A stretch of 64,000 bases of DNA. Origin: Acidimicrobiales bacterium. GTDB lineage: Bacteria; Actinomycetota; Acidimicrobiia; Acidimicrobiales; SZUA-35. Numbering within the stretch: the first letter of the stretch is position 1; each line of letters begins with the position of its first letter. The stretch is taken from positions 62,001 to 126,000 of the forward strand of contig JANQPB010000042.1 in the NCBI GenBank assembly GCA_028285495.1, in the 5' to 3' direction. Positions 42,724 to 53,187 of the stretch are shown piece after piece. A program made the position numbers and the translations under genes. The notes under the pieces were generated by a model that was not told the origin of the DNA, searched no databases, and worked only from the letters and a program-made list of their open reading frames with translations.

Positions 42724-44409
42724 ATGTTCCTCACCCGATCCGCCGATGCTCGTCGGGCGCCGACGCGCCCCTCCGACCCGCTGCCGCCCGCCGCTCGCCG
42801 GACGGGTATCGCGCTCGTCGTCGCCGTCCTGGCCGCCGTCATCGTCGTGATCACGGCATCGACCGGCCGGGCCGAGGCGGAGCCGGCCCGCATCCGCTCG
42901 GTCCAGTTCGACCTGGCGGCCGACCCGGGCATCGCGGCCGACGATGGTCCGCTGAGCGCAGCGGTGACCGGTGCCGCGGCCAGCTACGTCAGCCTGCAGG
43001 TCGAGCGGGCGGCCGGTCCCGAGCGCCTCCGCCCGCTGACCGCCGGGGTCACGGTCACCAGCCAGGCCGCCCACGGGACGTTGGTGGCCGAGCTCGGTGG
43101 CCTGCGGATCGGTCCGGACGATCCGGCCTTCGACCAGGCGGTCGCCGACGCGTTCACCTCGCGCTCGGTCCAGGATCTGGTGCGGATCGACACCGGCGCA
43201 CCGGACGCGACGGTCACGATCGACCTGCGCCTGCCCCGGGCATTGGGGCCGGACGACGCGCTGCTCGTGCAGGACGGCGGCGGTGACGCCTCGATCGAGA
43301 TCGCCGGGCTGGCCCCGGACGGAACGGTCGTCGCGCCCTTGGCGGCCGGGGCACCCCCCTACGCCTGGAACACGGGCCACCACACGATCGAGGGCATCGT
43401 CCAGTGGGTCGCCGTGGTCGACGGCCCGGCGGCGACCGACGGCCAGCCGATCACCGGACTCCGGCTGCGCACGGCCAGGGCCGAGCTGAAGGTGCTCGTG
43501 CTCGAGCCGACGGCGCTGGCCGGAGCCAACGCGGCGACGGCATCGCCTCCCGCCCCGTCCGACGTTGCGTCGGCGCCGGTGGCAGCGGCGACGTCGTCCG
43601 AGCCGGTCGCAGCGGCCGGCCCCGAGGCCACCCCGGCCACCCCGGTTCCCGCCCCGGCGTCACCGCCCGAGACGCCGAACCCGCCGACCGGGGCGTCGAC
43701 ACCACCCGATCCCGGCCAGGGTGACCGGGCGACCCCCGCACCGACCGAGGTCGGGGTCGAGGCGGACGTCGCATGGGCCGACGGTCAGCGATCGGTGGCC
43801 GGCCCCGACGCGGCCGGGGGTGCGACCGAGGTTGCGAGCCCGTCGATCGACCTCGCCGTCGGCGTGCTGCCGGCGGTCGCCGTCGGCGGCGTCGGCTGCG
43901 AGGAGGCGCTCGAGGTCGCAGCCGCCCCCGCCCCCGACCAGGGGGCCTCCACGTTCTGCTTCGCCGTGACCAACACCGGCTCCACCCCGGTGTCGGAGAT
44001 CAACATCACCGACCCACGGGCCGGTCTGGCCAACGCCGTCCTCCCACGGTCGTCCGGCCCGACCGTGCTCCAGCCCGGTCAGCAGGTCGTGTTCTACCAC
44101 CACGCCACCCCGACGACCGACGGCGCCTCGACGGTGGCCGAGGCCTCGGCCACCGTGGTGGCCGACGACCGGCGGGTCTCGGCCGCCACCGATGGCGCGG
44201 TCGCCGACGTGACCGACGTGACCGGCCCGGCCGTGACCGCGCTGGCCATGACCGGCGTGGCCACCGAGCCGTGGACGCTCGTCGCCCTGGCCACCGGACT
44301 CATGTTCTTCGGCTACACGATCGTCGTCGCCTTCCGCCGGCCACGGCATCGGCCCGAACCGGGCGAGGCCGCCGGCCACGCCCAGCTCGACGCCCTCGGG
44401 TTCGAGTAG
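42724..44409 (+). CDS. Secreted wall-anchored protein with LAxTG sorting signal
   Basis: 561 residues from the ATG at 42724. Signal segment GIALVVAVLAAVIVVITAST near residue 30, a beta-rich domain (about 50-260), an Ala/Pro/Thr-rich linker (about 265-350) and a DUF11-like domain (CFAVTNTGSTPVSEINITDP). The C-terminus has LAMTG, a hydrophobic segment (WTLVALATGLMFFGYTIVVA) and a basic tail, the order of a class E sortase (LAxTG) substrate. It is probably attached to peptidoglycan. Function unknown. Confidence 0.8.
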   Translation: MFLTRSADARRAPTRPSDPLPPAARRTGIALVVAVLAAVIVVITASTGRAEAEPARIRSVQFDLAADPGIAADDGPLSAAVTGAAASYVSLQVERAAGPERLRPLTAGVTVTSQAAHGTLVAELGGLRIGPDDPAFDQAVADAFTSRSVQDLVRIDTGAPDATVTIDLRLPRALGPDDALLVQDGGGDASIEIAGLAPDGTVVAPLAAGAPPYAWNTGHHTIEGIVQWVAVVDGPAATDGQPITGLRLRTARAELKVLVLEPTALAGANAATASPPAPSDVASAPVAAATSSEPVAAAGPEATPATPVPAPASPPETPNPPTGASTPPDPGQGDRATPAPTEVGVEADVAWADGQRSVAGPDAAGGATEVASPSIDLAVGVLPAVAVGGVGCEEALEVAAAPAPDQGASTFCFAVTNTGSTPVSEINITDPRAGLANAVLPRSSGPTVLQPGQQVVFYHHATPTTDGASTVAEASATVVADDRRVSAATDGAVADVTDVTGPAVTALAMTGVATEPWTLVALATGLMFFGYTIVVAFRRPRHRPEPGEAAGHAQLDALGFE

Positions 44410-44474
44410 TCGGGGGCGGAACCTGCCCGGTGTGGTGACGCCCGGATGAACTCCAGGTGAACACGGGGTGGCGC

Positions 44475-44480
44475 TAGCCT
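44475..44480 (+). promoter_or_regulatory. -10 element TAGCCT of the Na/Pi cotransporter gene
   Basis: TAGCCT lies exactly 6 nt before the GTG at 44487. Confidence 0.55.
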
Positions 44481-44486
44481 GCGTGC

Positions 44487-46175
44487 GTGACTGTGACGGG
44501 CGCGACCCTGATCGCCGCTGTCGAGCCGGCCGCCGACGAGGCGGGGACGGTCGACTGGTTCCTGGTCGTCACGGGGCTGATCGGCGGGCTGGCGGTGTTC
44601 CTGTTCGGCATGGATCGGCTGACCGAGGCCCTCCGGGTGGCGGCCGGCCGCCGGCTGCGCCTGGCCCTGTCGCGGATGACGAGGAACCGCGTCCTCGGCG
44701 CCCTGAGCGGAGCCGGCGTCACCGCCGTCATCCAGTCGTCGTCGGTGACCACCGTGCTCGTGGTCGGCTTCATCTCGTCCGGCGTCATGACCCTCAGCCA
44801 GGGGATCGGCATCATCCTCGGGGCCAACGTCGGCACGACCATCACCGCCCAGGTGGTTGCGTTCTCGGTCACCCGCTACGCCCTGCTGCTCGTCGGCGTC
44901 GGCTACGGCCTCTCGTTCTTCGCCCGCTCGGACCGACTGCGGGTCCAGGGCAACCTGGTGATGGGGCTCGGCCTGATCTTCTTCGGCATGTCGGTGATGG
45001 GCGCAGCCATGGCGCCGCTGCGAACCTACGAGCCGTTCATCGATCTGATGGCGGCCATGCGCAATCCCCTGCTGGCGCTGCTCGTCGGACTGACCTTCAC
45101 GGCACTCGTCCAGTCGTCGTCGGCGACGACCGGCGTCGTGATCGTGCTCGCAAGCGAGGGCCTGATCACCACCGAGGCCGGGATCGCACTGGTGCTCGGG
45201 GCCAACGTGGGGACGTCCGTCACCGCCCAGTTGGCGGCGATCGGTAAGCCGCCCGAGGCGGTTCGGGCGGCCGTCGTCCACTCCCTCTTCAACCTGATCG
45301 GGGCGCTGGCCTGGTTGCCGTTCATCGGGGTCCTGAACGGGGTCGTCGACTCGATCGGCGGGCCCCTGGCCCGACAGATCGCCAACGCCCACACCATCTT
45401 CAACGTCACCAACACCGTCGTCTTCCTGGCCTTCGTGCCCCAACTCGAGCGGCTGGTGATGCGCCTGGTACCCGATCGACCGGAGCCCGAACGGTTGCAG
45501 CCGCGCTACCTCGACGACTCGCTCGTCCGCAGCCCGACCCTCGCCCTCGAACGGGCGAGACTGGAGCTGTTGCGGATGACCGGGCGCGTCCAGGCGATGC
45601 TGGGTGACGTCCTCCCGGCGGTGCTCGACGGTCCGGCTGATGCCCTCGACGCCGTCGAGCGCCTCGACGACGAGGTGGACCAGCTCCACGGGCAGATCAT
45701 CGTCTACCTCGGCAAGGTCGGTGCGCGCTCGCTCGATGCGAGGTCGGCCGACGAGCTGATGGACCTGATGGAGGCGACGAACAACCTCGAGGCGATCGGC
45801 GATCTGATCGAGACCAACCTGGTCTCGCTCGGTCGGACCCGGTTGTCCGAGGACTACCGGGTCGGGCCGACCAGCCGGAAGCTCATCGAGGACCTCCACC
45901 ACGAGGTCAGCCTGGCCCTCGACCTGGCGGTGGCTGCGCTCGTCGAGGCCAACGAGGACGACGCCAAGACGGTGTCGGGGATGAAGGAGTCGATCAACGC
46001 CAGGGCCCAGGAGTTCGCCAGGCACAGCACCGACCGCCTGTCGGCTCCGGATGCCCATCGGGTGGAGCTGTACCGCTTCGAGACCGACGTGGTGACCCAG
46101 CTCCGACGGATCTTCTACTTCGCCAAGCGCACGGCCAGGGTCGCCATCCCGCCGGCCGAGCAGGCGACGAGCTGA
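44487..46175 (+). CDS. Na+/phosphate cotransporter family protein (NptA/PNaS) with PhoU-like C-terminal domain
   Basis: 562 residues. The N-terminal 340 residues are the membrane part with two inverted repeats, each with the QSSS motif (VIQSSSVTTVLV and LVQSSSATTGVV) and the paired GANVGTTIT/GANVGTSVT segments that form the substrate site. The last 200 residues are PhoU-like helices (LEAIGDLIETNLVSLG). It should move phosphate with sodium across the membrane. Leaderless by promoter position. Confidence 0.93.
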   Translation: MTVTGATLIAAVEPAADEAGTVDWFLVVTGLIGGLAVFLFGMDRLTEALRVAAGRRLRLALSRMTRNRVLGALSGAGVTAVIQSSSVTTVLVVGFISSGVMTLSQGIGIILGANVGTTITAQVVAFSVTRYALLLVGVGYGLSFFARSDRLRVQGNLVMGLGLIFFGMSVMGAAMAPLRTYEPFIDLMAAMRNPLLALLVGLTFTALVQSSSATTGVVIVLASEGLITTEAGIALVLGANVGTSVTAQLAAIGKPPEAVRAAVVHSLFNLIGALAWLPFIGVLNGVVDSIGGPLARQIANAHTIFNVTNTVVFLAFVPQLERLVMRLVPDRPEPERLQPRYLDDSLVRSPTLALERARLELLRMTGRVQAMLGDVLPAVLDGPADALDAVERLDDEVDQLHGQIIVYLGKVGARSLDARSADELMDLMEATNNLEAIGDLIETNLVSLGRTRLSEDYRVGPTSRKLIEDLHHEVSLALDLAVAALVEANEDDAKTVSGMKESINARAQEFARHSTDRLSAPDAHRVELYRFETDVVTQLRRIFYFAKRTARVAIPPAEQATS

Positions 46176-46198
46176 GACCCGCGCCGGAGGGTCGCGAC

Positions 46199-46217
46199 CG
46201 GCCGGGACCGCCGGCCG
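46199..46217. terminator. Short hairpin between convergent genes
   Basis: CGGCCGG pairs with CCGGCCG around GACCG between the transporter and the phosphatase genes; weak. Confidence 0.35.
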
Positions 46218-46218
46218 C

Positions 46219-46932
46219 TCAGTGCGACAGCAGGCCCTGGTCCCGCAGGAAGGCCTGCTCGTTCAGGCTGTCGATCGCCCGCACGGTTCCCTTGAAGCGG
46301 ATCCGATGGACCGAGGCGTGCACCGGCCGGTAGAACATGTCGACCGACAGACCGAGCAGGTCGGCCAGGTAGGTGTTGATCACGCCGCCGTGGCAGGCGA
46401 CGACCACGGTCTCACCCGGATGGTCGGCGATGGCCCCCTCGACGGCCAGCCCGACCCGGCGACGGAAGTCGGCCGACGTCTCGCTGTGGGGATAGCTGTC
46501 CCATCGACGGGTCAACACGAACCGGTTCCTGGCCCCGCCGATCACCTTGTCTCCGAGCACGTCGGACGGGCGGGTGTCGGGGGGCAGGCCGCCGTAGAGG
46601 TGGATCTCCTCGAGCTCCTCGATGACGACCTGCTCGACCTCCTTCGCCTCGGCCACCGCCCGGCCGGTGGCGTGGGCCCGCTTCAGGTGGGAGCTGTAGA
46701 CGACGCTGACCGGCTCGTCGGCCAGATAGGCGGCCACGGCGGCGGCCTGCTTCTCGCCGAGCTCCGACAGCGGCGGGTCGACCCAGTCGCCGACGGTCGC
46801 CGTCTCGGGGTCGGGCCACCGCTGTTGGCCGTGGCGGACCAGGATCAGCTGGCCGGCCTCGGGATCGTTGGTCAGGAAGGCCCGGTCGATGGGGCTCGGC
46901 GGGTGCTCGTCGTTGGCGTCGTCGCTCGACAT
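46219..46932 (-). CDS. Histidine phosphatase (phosphoglycerate mutase-like) family protein
   Basis: 237 residues. The catalytic motif LVRHGQQ lies after a 20-residue leader and the second His in ACHGGVINTYL. Members act on phosphosugars, phosphoesters or as cobalamin/alpha-ribazole phosphatases; substrate unknown. It follows sufU by 20 nt on the same strand, so it may be cotranscribed with the suf genes. Confidence 0.9.
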   Translation of the reverse strand: MSSDDANDEHPPSPIDRAFLTNDPEAGQLILVRHGQQRWPDPETATVGDWVDPPLSELGEKQAAAVAAYLADEPVSVVYSSHLKRAHATGRAVAEAKEVEQVVIEELEEIHLYGGLPPDTRPSDVLGDKVIGGARNRFVLTRRWDSYPHSETSADFRRRVGLAVEGAIADHPGETVVVACHGGVINTYLADLLGLSVDMFYRPVHASVHRIRFKGTVRAIDSLNEQAFLRDQGLLSH

Positions 46933-46952
46933 CGGTTGGCGGGCCCGGGCGC

Positions 46953-47462
46953 TCAGGAGGCGGCGGCGTGTTCGTCGAGGGCCTGGCTGAGCGTGTTCCA
47001 GCTGAGGGTGGCGCACTTGATGCGCACCGGGAACTTCACCACGCCGCGGAGGGCCTCCAGGTCTCCGAGCGGGAGCTCGCCCGACGCGTCGGCCGGTGCC
47101 CCGTCATCGCCGTCGCCGGCGCCGCTCTCGGTGCCGTCGCCGCCGATCTCGTGCTCGTGGATCGACATCATCGCCTTGAACGTCGAGGTGAGCGCCCGGA
47201 CCTCGTCGACCGTCTTGCCCTTGACCGCGGCCGACATCATCGACGCAGACGACTGCGAGATCGAGCAGCCCTGGCCGTCGATCCTGATGTCGTCGACCGT
47301 TCCGTCGTCGGCCAGTTGCAGGTACACCACCACCTCGTCGCCGCAGAGCGGGTTGAAGCCCTCGGTCCGGTGGGCCGGCGGGCTCTCCAGCTGGCCCCGG
47401 TTCCTGGGCGAGCGGTAGTGATCGAGGATGATCTCGCGATAGAGGTCTTCGAGGCCGGACAT
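46953..47462 (-). CDS. sufU: Sulfur relay protein SufU (Zn-containing, IscU-like)
   Basis: 169 residues. SufU accepts persulfide from SufS and passes it to SufBC2D. The ligands are in place: the Cys and Asp of NPLCGDEVVV, GQGCSISQSSASM and RIKCATLSWNT. Compared with other SufU proteins there is an extra acidic Gly-rich insertion (GGDGTESGAGDGDDGAPADA) before the last Cys. It follows sufS after 115 nt. Confidence 0.93.
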   Translation of the reverse strand: MSGLEDLYREIILDHYRSPRNRGQLESPPAHRTEGFNPLCGDEVVVYLQLADDGTVDDIRIDGQGCSISQSSASMMSAAVKGKTVDEVRALTSTFKAMMSIHEHEIGGDGTESGAGDGDDGAPADASGELPLGDLEALRGVVKFPVRIKCATLSWNTLSQALDEHAAAS

Positions 47463-47514
47463 GCGGGCTGCTCCGGAGGGTCGTTAGAGGCTTCGGCGCG
47501 GTGCGCCTCGCTCG

Positions 47515-47537
47515 GAGCTCCGCCACAGGCGGAACTC
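47515..47537 (-). other. Hairpin in the sufS-sufU intergenic region
   Basis: On the minus strand GAGTTCCGCC pairs with GGCGGAGCTC around loop TGT: 10 bp with one G-U pair. It could be an RNA processing or attenuation site that sets the sufS:sufU ratio, but no function is shown. Confidence 0.4.
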
Positions 47538-47577
47538 GTGGCTGACAGGGGATCTCACGTGTGTGACCTTGGGGTCG

Positions 47578-48848
47578 CTAGAGGGCGAAGAAGTCCCTGG
47601 CCTTGACCAGGGCGCTCGACAGTGCGTCGACGTCGTCGACGTCGTTGTACAGATAGAAGCTAGCCCGGGCGGTGGCCGGCACCCCCAGCTCCTTCATCAG
47701 CGGCTTGGCGCAGTGGTGGCCCGGGCGGATGCAGACGGCGTCGGTGTCGAGGATCTGGCTGACGTCGTGGGCGTGCACGTCCTCGAGCGCGATCGACAGC
47801 ACGCCGCCCCTTGCCGCCGGTTCAGCCGGGCCGTGGATGGTCAACGCGTCGCCGAGGTCGTCGGTCAGCTTGCGAAGGGCGTAGGCCGTCAGCTCGACCT
47901 CGTGACGGCGGATGGCCTCCATGCCGACACCCTCGAGGTACTCGACCGCTGCGGCCAACCCGACCGCCTCGGCGATCGGCGGGGTGCCGGCCTCGAACTT
48001 GGCCGGCACGCCGTCCGGCACGAAGCCATCGGTGGTGACGTTGAGGATCATGCCGCCGCCGCCGAGGAACGGCGGCATGGCGTCGAGCAGCTCGCGCCGG
48101 CCCCACAGCACACCGATGCCGCTCGGCCCGAGCATCTTGTGGCCGCTGAAGGCGACGAAGTCGGCCCCCATGGCCTGGAGGTCGGTCGGCAGGTGGGGGA
48201 CCGACTGGCAGGCATCGACGGCGACCAGGGCGCCGGCGGCCTTGGCCGACGCGACCACGTGGTCGAGATCGGTGAGGGCGCCGGTCACGTTGGACATGGC
48301 GGTGACGCCGCACAGCTTGGCCCCGTCGAGGAGGCGGTCGAGGTCGGTGAGGTCGAGCTGGCCGTCGCCGGTGATCGGGATCCAGCGGATCTCGAAGCCC
48401 TTCTCGGCCGCCAGCATGTGCCACGGCACGATGTTGGCGTGGTGCTCGAGCAGCGACAGCACGATGGCGTCGCCATCGCCGAGGTTGGCCCGACCCCAGC
48501 TGCCGGCCACGAGGTTGAGCGCCTCGGTGGCGTTCTTGGTGAAGACGATCTCGTCTGGCGACGCTGCGTTCACGAACCGGGCCACCGTGTGGCGGGCCTG
48601 CTCGTAGCGGCTGGTCGCCCGCTCCGCCAGCTGGTACACGCCGCGGTGCACGTTGGCGTAGTCGTGGTAGTACAGCTCGTTCATCGCCTCGATCACCTGG
48701 CGGGGCCGCTGCGACGAGCCGGCCGAGTCGAGGAAGACGAGGCGCTTGCCGTCCTGTTGCTGGTCGAGGATCGGGAAGTCCTTGCGGATGGCGCCGATGT
48801 CGATCGACGGGCTCTCGGCGTCGGAGGTGCCGTTGGCTGGATCGGTGC

Positions 48849-48852
<4 letters not shown>
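47578..48852 (-). CDS. sufS: Cysteine desulfurase SufS
   Basis: 424 residues, group II desulfurase. It takes sulfur from cysteine as an enzyme persulfide using PLP. The PLP Lys lies in SGHKMLGPSGIGVLWG and the catalytic Cys in RPGHHCAKP. Other conserved parts: LDSAGSSQRP, EALNLVAGSWG, LEHHANIVPW and VDACQSVPH. The start at 48852 overlaps the sufC2 stop as ATGA, so the two are coupled. Confidence 0.96.
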
Positions 48853-49631
<779 letters not shown>

Positions 49632-49637
49632 GACCCC

Positions 49638-49643
49638 AGTCTA
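49638..49643 (-). promoter_or_regulatory. -10 element TAGACT of sufC2
   Basis: TAGACT on the minus strand lies exactly 6 nt before the ATG at 49631. Confidence 0.6.
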
Positions 49644-49654
49644 GGCGCTGGCCG

Positions 49655-49685
49655 CAATTACAACATGACCGTAGTGCAAATTGCG
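49655..49685. promoter_or_regulatory. Candidate operator between sufC2 and the rhodanese gene
   Basis: An AT-rich island with outer arms GCAATT and AATTGC, and inner ATTACAACATGACCGTAGTG. It overlaps the expected -35 region of sufC2 and resembles the sufB promoter segment (33733-33755) in its TTAC...GTAGTG...AATT order. Confidence 0.35.
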
Positions 49686-49782
49686 TCGCTGGGGCGATGG
49701 TGCCAAGTGACCCTCGGAATCCGGTGCGGTCCGGGGCGACGGTTCCTATTCTCGACCAGATGGGTCACGAAAGGACGCCGAT

Positions 49783-50202
49783 ATGAGCCAGCTGGACGAC
49801 TACGCCGGCGAGCTGACGCTCGAGGAGGCCTGGTCCCTCCTCCGCGACCAGCCAGGAGCCACCCTGATCGACGTCCGCACCGCAGCCGAGTGGAGCTTCG
49901 TCGGTGTCCCCGACCTCGGGGCGCTCGGCAAGGAGGCACGGCTCGTCGAGTGGATCACGTTCCCCGGCGGCGCTCCCAACCCCGCGTTCCTCGAGCAGGC
50001 CTCTGCCGGGCTCCACCCCGGTCAGCCGGTGCTGCTGCTGTGCCGATCGGGGGCCAGATCACTGGCCGCCGCCCGCGCCCTCACCGCCGCCGGCCTCGGA
50101 CCGGCCTACAACATCACGGCGGGATTCGAGGGGCCGCTCGACGACGCCGGGCACCGCTCGGGCGGCTGGAAGCACGCCGGGCTCGATTGGCGGCAGTCGT
50201 GA
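49783..50202 (+). CDS. Rhodanese-domain protein
   Basis: 139 residues, a single rhodanese domain. The active-site loop is LLCRSGARS with the catalytic Cys, and the N-terminal ATLIDVRTAAEWSFVGVP is the usual first conserved block. Preceded by AAAGGA and by a TATTCT -10 candidate (49747-49752). It precedes metZ with a GTGA overlap, so it probably supplies or handles sulfur for homocysteine synthesis. Confidence 0.92.
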   Translation: MSQLDDYAGELTLEEAWSLLRDQPGATLIDVRTAAEWSFVGVPDLGALGKEARLVEWITFPGGAPNPAFLEQASAGLHPGQPVLLLCRSGARSLAAARALTAAGLGPAYNITAGFEGPLDDAGHRSGGWKHAGLDWRQS

Positions 50203-51437
50203 TCCCGGCCGGCCGGACCGCCGGCGTAGCCGACCACTGGCGGGAGGCCACCCGCCTGGTCAGGGGCGGCCTGCAGCGCTCGCCGTTCGACGAGACCGCG
50301 GAGGCCCTCTACCCGACCTCCGGCTTCGTCTACGGCTCGGCCGCCGAGGCCGAGGCCGCCTTCGCCGGCGAGATCGACCGCTACATCTACGGCCGGTACG
50401 CCAACCCGACGGTTTCGATGTTCGAGGAGCGGCTCCGCCTGCTCGAGGGGGCCGAGGTCTGCCGAGCCACCGCATCGGGCATGGCTGCGGTCTTCGCCGC
50501 GTTGGCCTCGTCGCTCTCGGCTGGCGATCGGCTCGTCTCCTCCCGGGCGCTGTTCGGCTCGTGCGCGGTGATCGTCAACGAGATCCTGCCCAACTACGGC
50601 ATCGAGACCGAGCTCGTCGACGGGCGCGACCTCGACGCCTGGGAACGGGCCCTGTCGCAACCGACCGACGCCGTGTTCCTGGAGACCCCGTCGAACCCGG
50701 GCCTCGAGATCGTCGACCTGGCCGCCGTGTCGGAGCTGGCGCACGCCGCCGGCGCGACCGTCGTGGTCGACAACGTCTTCGCCACCCCGGTGCTGCAGAA
50801 GCCGCTCGATCTCGGCGCCGACGTGGTCGTCTACTCGGCCACCAAGCACATCGACGGCCAGGGCCGGACCCTCGGCGGTGCGGTGCTCTGCAGCGAGCGG
50901 TTCGACGGCCTGCACCTCAAGGAGTTCCTCCGCCACACCGGACCGAGCCTGAGCCCGTTCAACGCCTGGGTGCTGGTGAAGGGGCTCGAGACCCTGCGAC
51001 TGCGCGTCGAGGCCCAGAGCCGGTCGGCCGAGCGGGTGGCCGCAGCGCTCGAGGAGCTCGACGGGGTCGATCGGGTGCTCTACCCGACGGCGGCCAGCCA
51101 CCCGCAGCACGAGCTGGCCCGCCGCCAGCTGTCGTGCGGCGGGACGATCGTGGCCCTCCACCTCGACGCCGGCGGCTCGGCGGTGGGGGAGTTCGCCAAG
51201 GAGCGGGCCTTCGCCTTCCTCGACGCGCTGCGGCTGTTCGACATCTCCAACAACCTCGGTGACGCCAAGAGCCTCGTCACCCACCCGGCCACGACCACCC
51301 ACCGTCGAGTGCCGCCCGAGCAGCGGGCCGAGCTCGGGATCACCGACGCCATGGTCCGGCTCTCCATCGGGTTGGAGGACACCGACGACCTGCTCGACGA
51401 TCTGACCGGCGCCCTCCAGGAGGTGGCGAACCAGTGA
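50199..51437 (+). CDS. metZ: O-succinylhomoserine sulfhydrylase (MetZ-type)
   Basis: 412 residues from the GTG that overlaps the rhodanese stop. Cys/Met-metabolism PLP enzyme making homocysteine from an activated homoserine and sulfide. YGRYANPTVSMFEERL, the substrate region LFGSCAVIVNEIL and the PLP-Lys segment YSATKHIDGQGRTLGGAV are typical of MetZ, as is SLGDAKSL-like NLGDAKSLVTHPATTTH. The rhodanese neighbour supports a sulfur-transfer role. Confidence 0.92.
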   Translation: MIPAGRTAGVADHWREATRLVRGGLQRSPFDETAEALYPTSGFVYGSAAEAEAAFAGEIDRYIYGRYANPTVSMFEERLRLLEGAEVCRATASGMAAVFAALASSLSAGDRLVSSRALFGSCAVIVNEILPNYGIETELVDGRDLDAWERALSQPTDAVFLETPSNPGLEIVDLAAVSELAHAAGATVVVDNVFATPVLQKPLDLGADVVVYSATKHIDGQGRTLGGAVLCSERFDGLHLKEFLRHTGPSLSPFNAWVLVKGLETLRLRVEAQSRSAERVAAALEELDGVDRVLYPTAASHPQHELARRQLSCGGTIVALHLDAGGSAVGEFAKERAFAFLDALRLFDISNNLGDAKSLVTHPATTTHRRVPPEQRAELGITDAMVRLSIGLEDTDDLLDDLTGALQEVANQ

Positions 51438-51661
51438 GCGACGACCAGACCGGCGACACCGGGTCCGGGCCCGATCCCGGCGGTGCCGCCGGCCACGACC
51501 CGGCCCGGCTCCGCTACCGGCTGTTGACCGGACCGGACGATCACGACTTCTGCGTCCGGGTCAGCCGGGCGCTCGACGACGGCTACGTGCTCCACGGGTC
51601 GCCGTCGATCGCCAGCGGGCCCGAGGGGCCCGTCGTGTGTCAGGCGGTCGTGCTGCCCTGA
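51434..51661 (+). CDS. DUF1737 small protein
   Basis: 75 residues from the GTG that overlaps metZ. The segment YRLLTGPDDHDFCVRVSRAL followed by GYVLHGSPSI and PVVCQAVVLP is the DUF1737 signature. The N-terminal 25 residues are Gly/Asp-rich and probably disordered. Overlaps the convergent MFS gene by 22 nt. Function unknown. Confidence 0.85.
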   Translation: MSDDQTGDTGSGPDPGGAAGHDPARLRYRLLTGPDDHDFCVRVSRALDDGYVLHGSPSIASGPEGPVVCQAVVLP

Positions 51662-53184
51662 GCCCGCGGCTCCGAGGCCGGTCGCGGGCTGAGCAGGCGG
51701 GCGGCGACCAGGGCGACGGCGATGGCGATCGCCCCGCCGACGAAGGTCTCGGCCAGGGCGGTCGTCGACACGTCCCGGGTCGCGGCGGCCACCGCATCGG
51801 CATAGCCGGGGTCGGTCAGCGCCGGCAGCTCGACGCCGGCCCTGAACGAGTCGTAGCGGCGGAGTCCCCACGCCGTGAGCGCAGCCAGGCCGAGGCTGAA
51901 CCCGATCAGCCGAGCCACGATCACCAGGCCGGAGGCGAGACCCCGGGCGTCGTCGTCGACGGCTTCGATCACCGCCGCGCTGGTCGGGGCCAACACGAGC
52001 CCGATCCCGGCCCCGGCCACGGCCAGGTGGAGCGCCATGGCCACGGGCGAGCTCGCCGGTTCCCAGGCCGTACCCATGATCACCAGCCCGGTCCCGGCGA
52101 CCGCCAGCCCGACCACCGTCGGCCACCGGGCCCCCCGAGCGCCGGTGACGACGCCGCCGAGATAGGAGGTGACGGCCACGGTTGCGGTGAAGGCGGTCAG
52201 CAGCCACCCGGCTCGCACTGCGCTGTCGGTGACGCCGCCCTCGACGATGTTGACGAACAGCGGAACGTTGATGAGGGTGACCACCAGCCCGACGCTGACC
52301 AGCACGTTGACGGCCAACGCAGCCATGGCCGACCGGTCGCGTCGAAGCGCCGGATCGATCAGGGGGTTGGCCGCCCGGCGCTCACGCAACGCGAACAGAC
52401 CGAGGGCGACCAGCCCGACGGGGTAGAGCCACGGGCCGGCCCAACCGCGGCCCGAGTCGGTCAACTGGTCGAGGCCGCTCACCGTCTGGACCCGAGCCCC
52501 ACCGAGCAGGGCCAGGCTGAAGGCGACCAGTGCGCCGGTGAGGGCCAGCGGGCCGACCCAGTCGACGTCGGTCAGGCGGCGCCGCGCCGCCGAGGCCGCC
52601 CCGGCCCCGGCGGGCAGCACCCGGAGGGCGACGGCGATGCCGACGGCAGCCAGCACCACGTTGAGGTGGAACTGCCAGCGCCAGGTCAGGAAGCGGACGA
52701 GGATGGCGCCGTACAACGGGCCCCAGACCCACCCGACCGTCTCGACGGCGGCCAGCAGCCCGAGCGCCCTGGCCCGCTCGGCCCCCCGGTACAGGTCGGC
52801 GGCGACGGCGAACGCAATCGGGACCAGCGCCCCGCCCCCGATGGCGGTCAGGACCCGACCGAGGTAGAGGGTCGGCAGGCCGTCGGCGGCGGGGACGATC
52901 AGCGAGCCGATGGCGAAGAGGGCCATGGCCGCCAGGTAGACGGCCCGCCGGCCGACGAGGTCGCTCAGCCGGCCGGCGAGGGGCATCACGGCGACGTAGG
53001 CGACGAGGTAGGTGTTGACGATCCAGGCCGCAGCGTCGAGGTCGTCGGGGACGATCAGCTCGAAGTCGTCGATCATCGGTCGGAGCATCGTGGCGACGAC
53101 CATGAGGTCGTCGGCGGCGACGAACACCCCGAAGGCGACGACGGCCATCGGTCCCCATCGCGGTGACGAGGGTGAGGGGAGCAC
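51640..53184 (-). CDS. Major facilitator superfamily exporter, P55-like
   Basis: 514 residues from a GTG 3 nt after the stop of the lipoprotein gene. About 14 membrane segments with the MFS motif A region LAGRLSDLVGRRAVY after the second helix and motif C-like GWVWGPLYGAIL. In mycobacteria the LppX/LprG-family lipoprotein gene lprG precedes the MFS gene Rv1410c (P55), and the pair moves triacylglycerides/lipoglycans to the surface; the same order here supports that role. A drug exporter is the alternative. Confidence 0.87.
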   Translation of the reverse strand: MLPSPSSPRWGPMAVVAFGVFVAADDLMVVATMLRPMIDDFELIVPDDLDAAAWIVNTYLVAYVAVMPLAGRLSDLVGRRAVYLAAMALFAIGSLIVPAADGLPTLYLGRVLTAIGGGALVPIAFAVAADLYRGAERARALGLLAAVETVGWVWGPLYGAILVRFLTWRWQFHLNVVLAAVGIAVALRVLPAGAGAASAARRRLTDVDWVGPLALTGALVAFSLALLGGARVQTVSGLDQLTDSGRGWAGPWLYPVGLVALGLFALRERRAANPLIDPALRRDRSAMAALAVNVLVSVGLVVTLINVPLFVNIVEGGVTDSAVRAGWLLTAFTATVAVTSYLGGVVTGARGARWPTVVGLAVAGTGLVIMGTAWEPASSPVAMALHLAVAGAGIGLVLAPTSAAVIEAVDDDARGLASGLVIVARLIGFSLGLAALTAWGLRRYDSFRAGVELPALTDPGYADAVAAATRDVSTTALAETFVGGAIAIAVALVAARLLSPRPASEPRAQGSTTA

Positions 53185-53187
53185 GAA

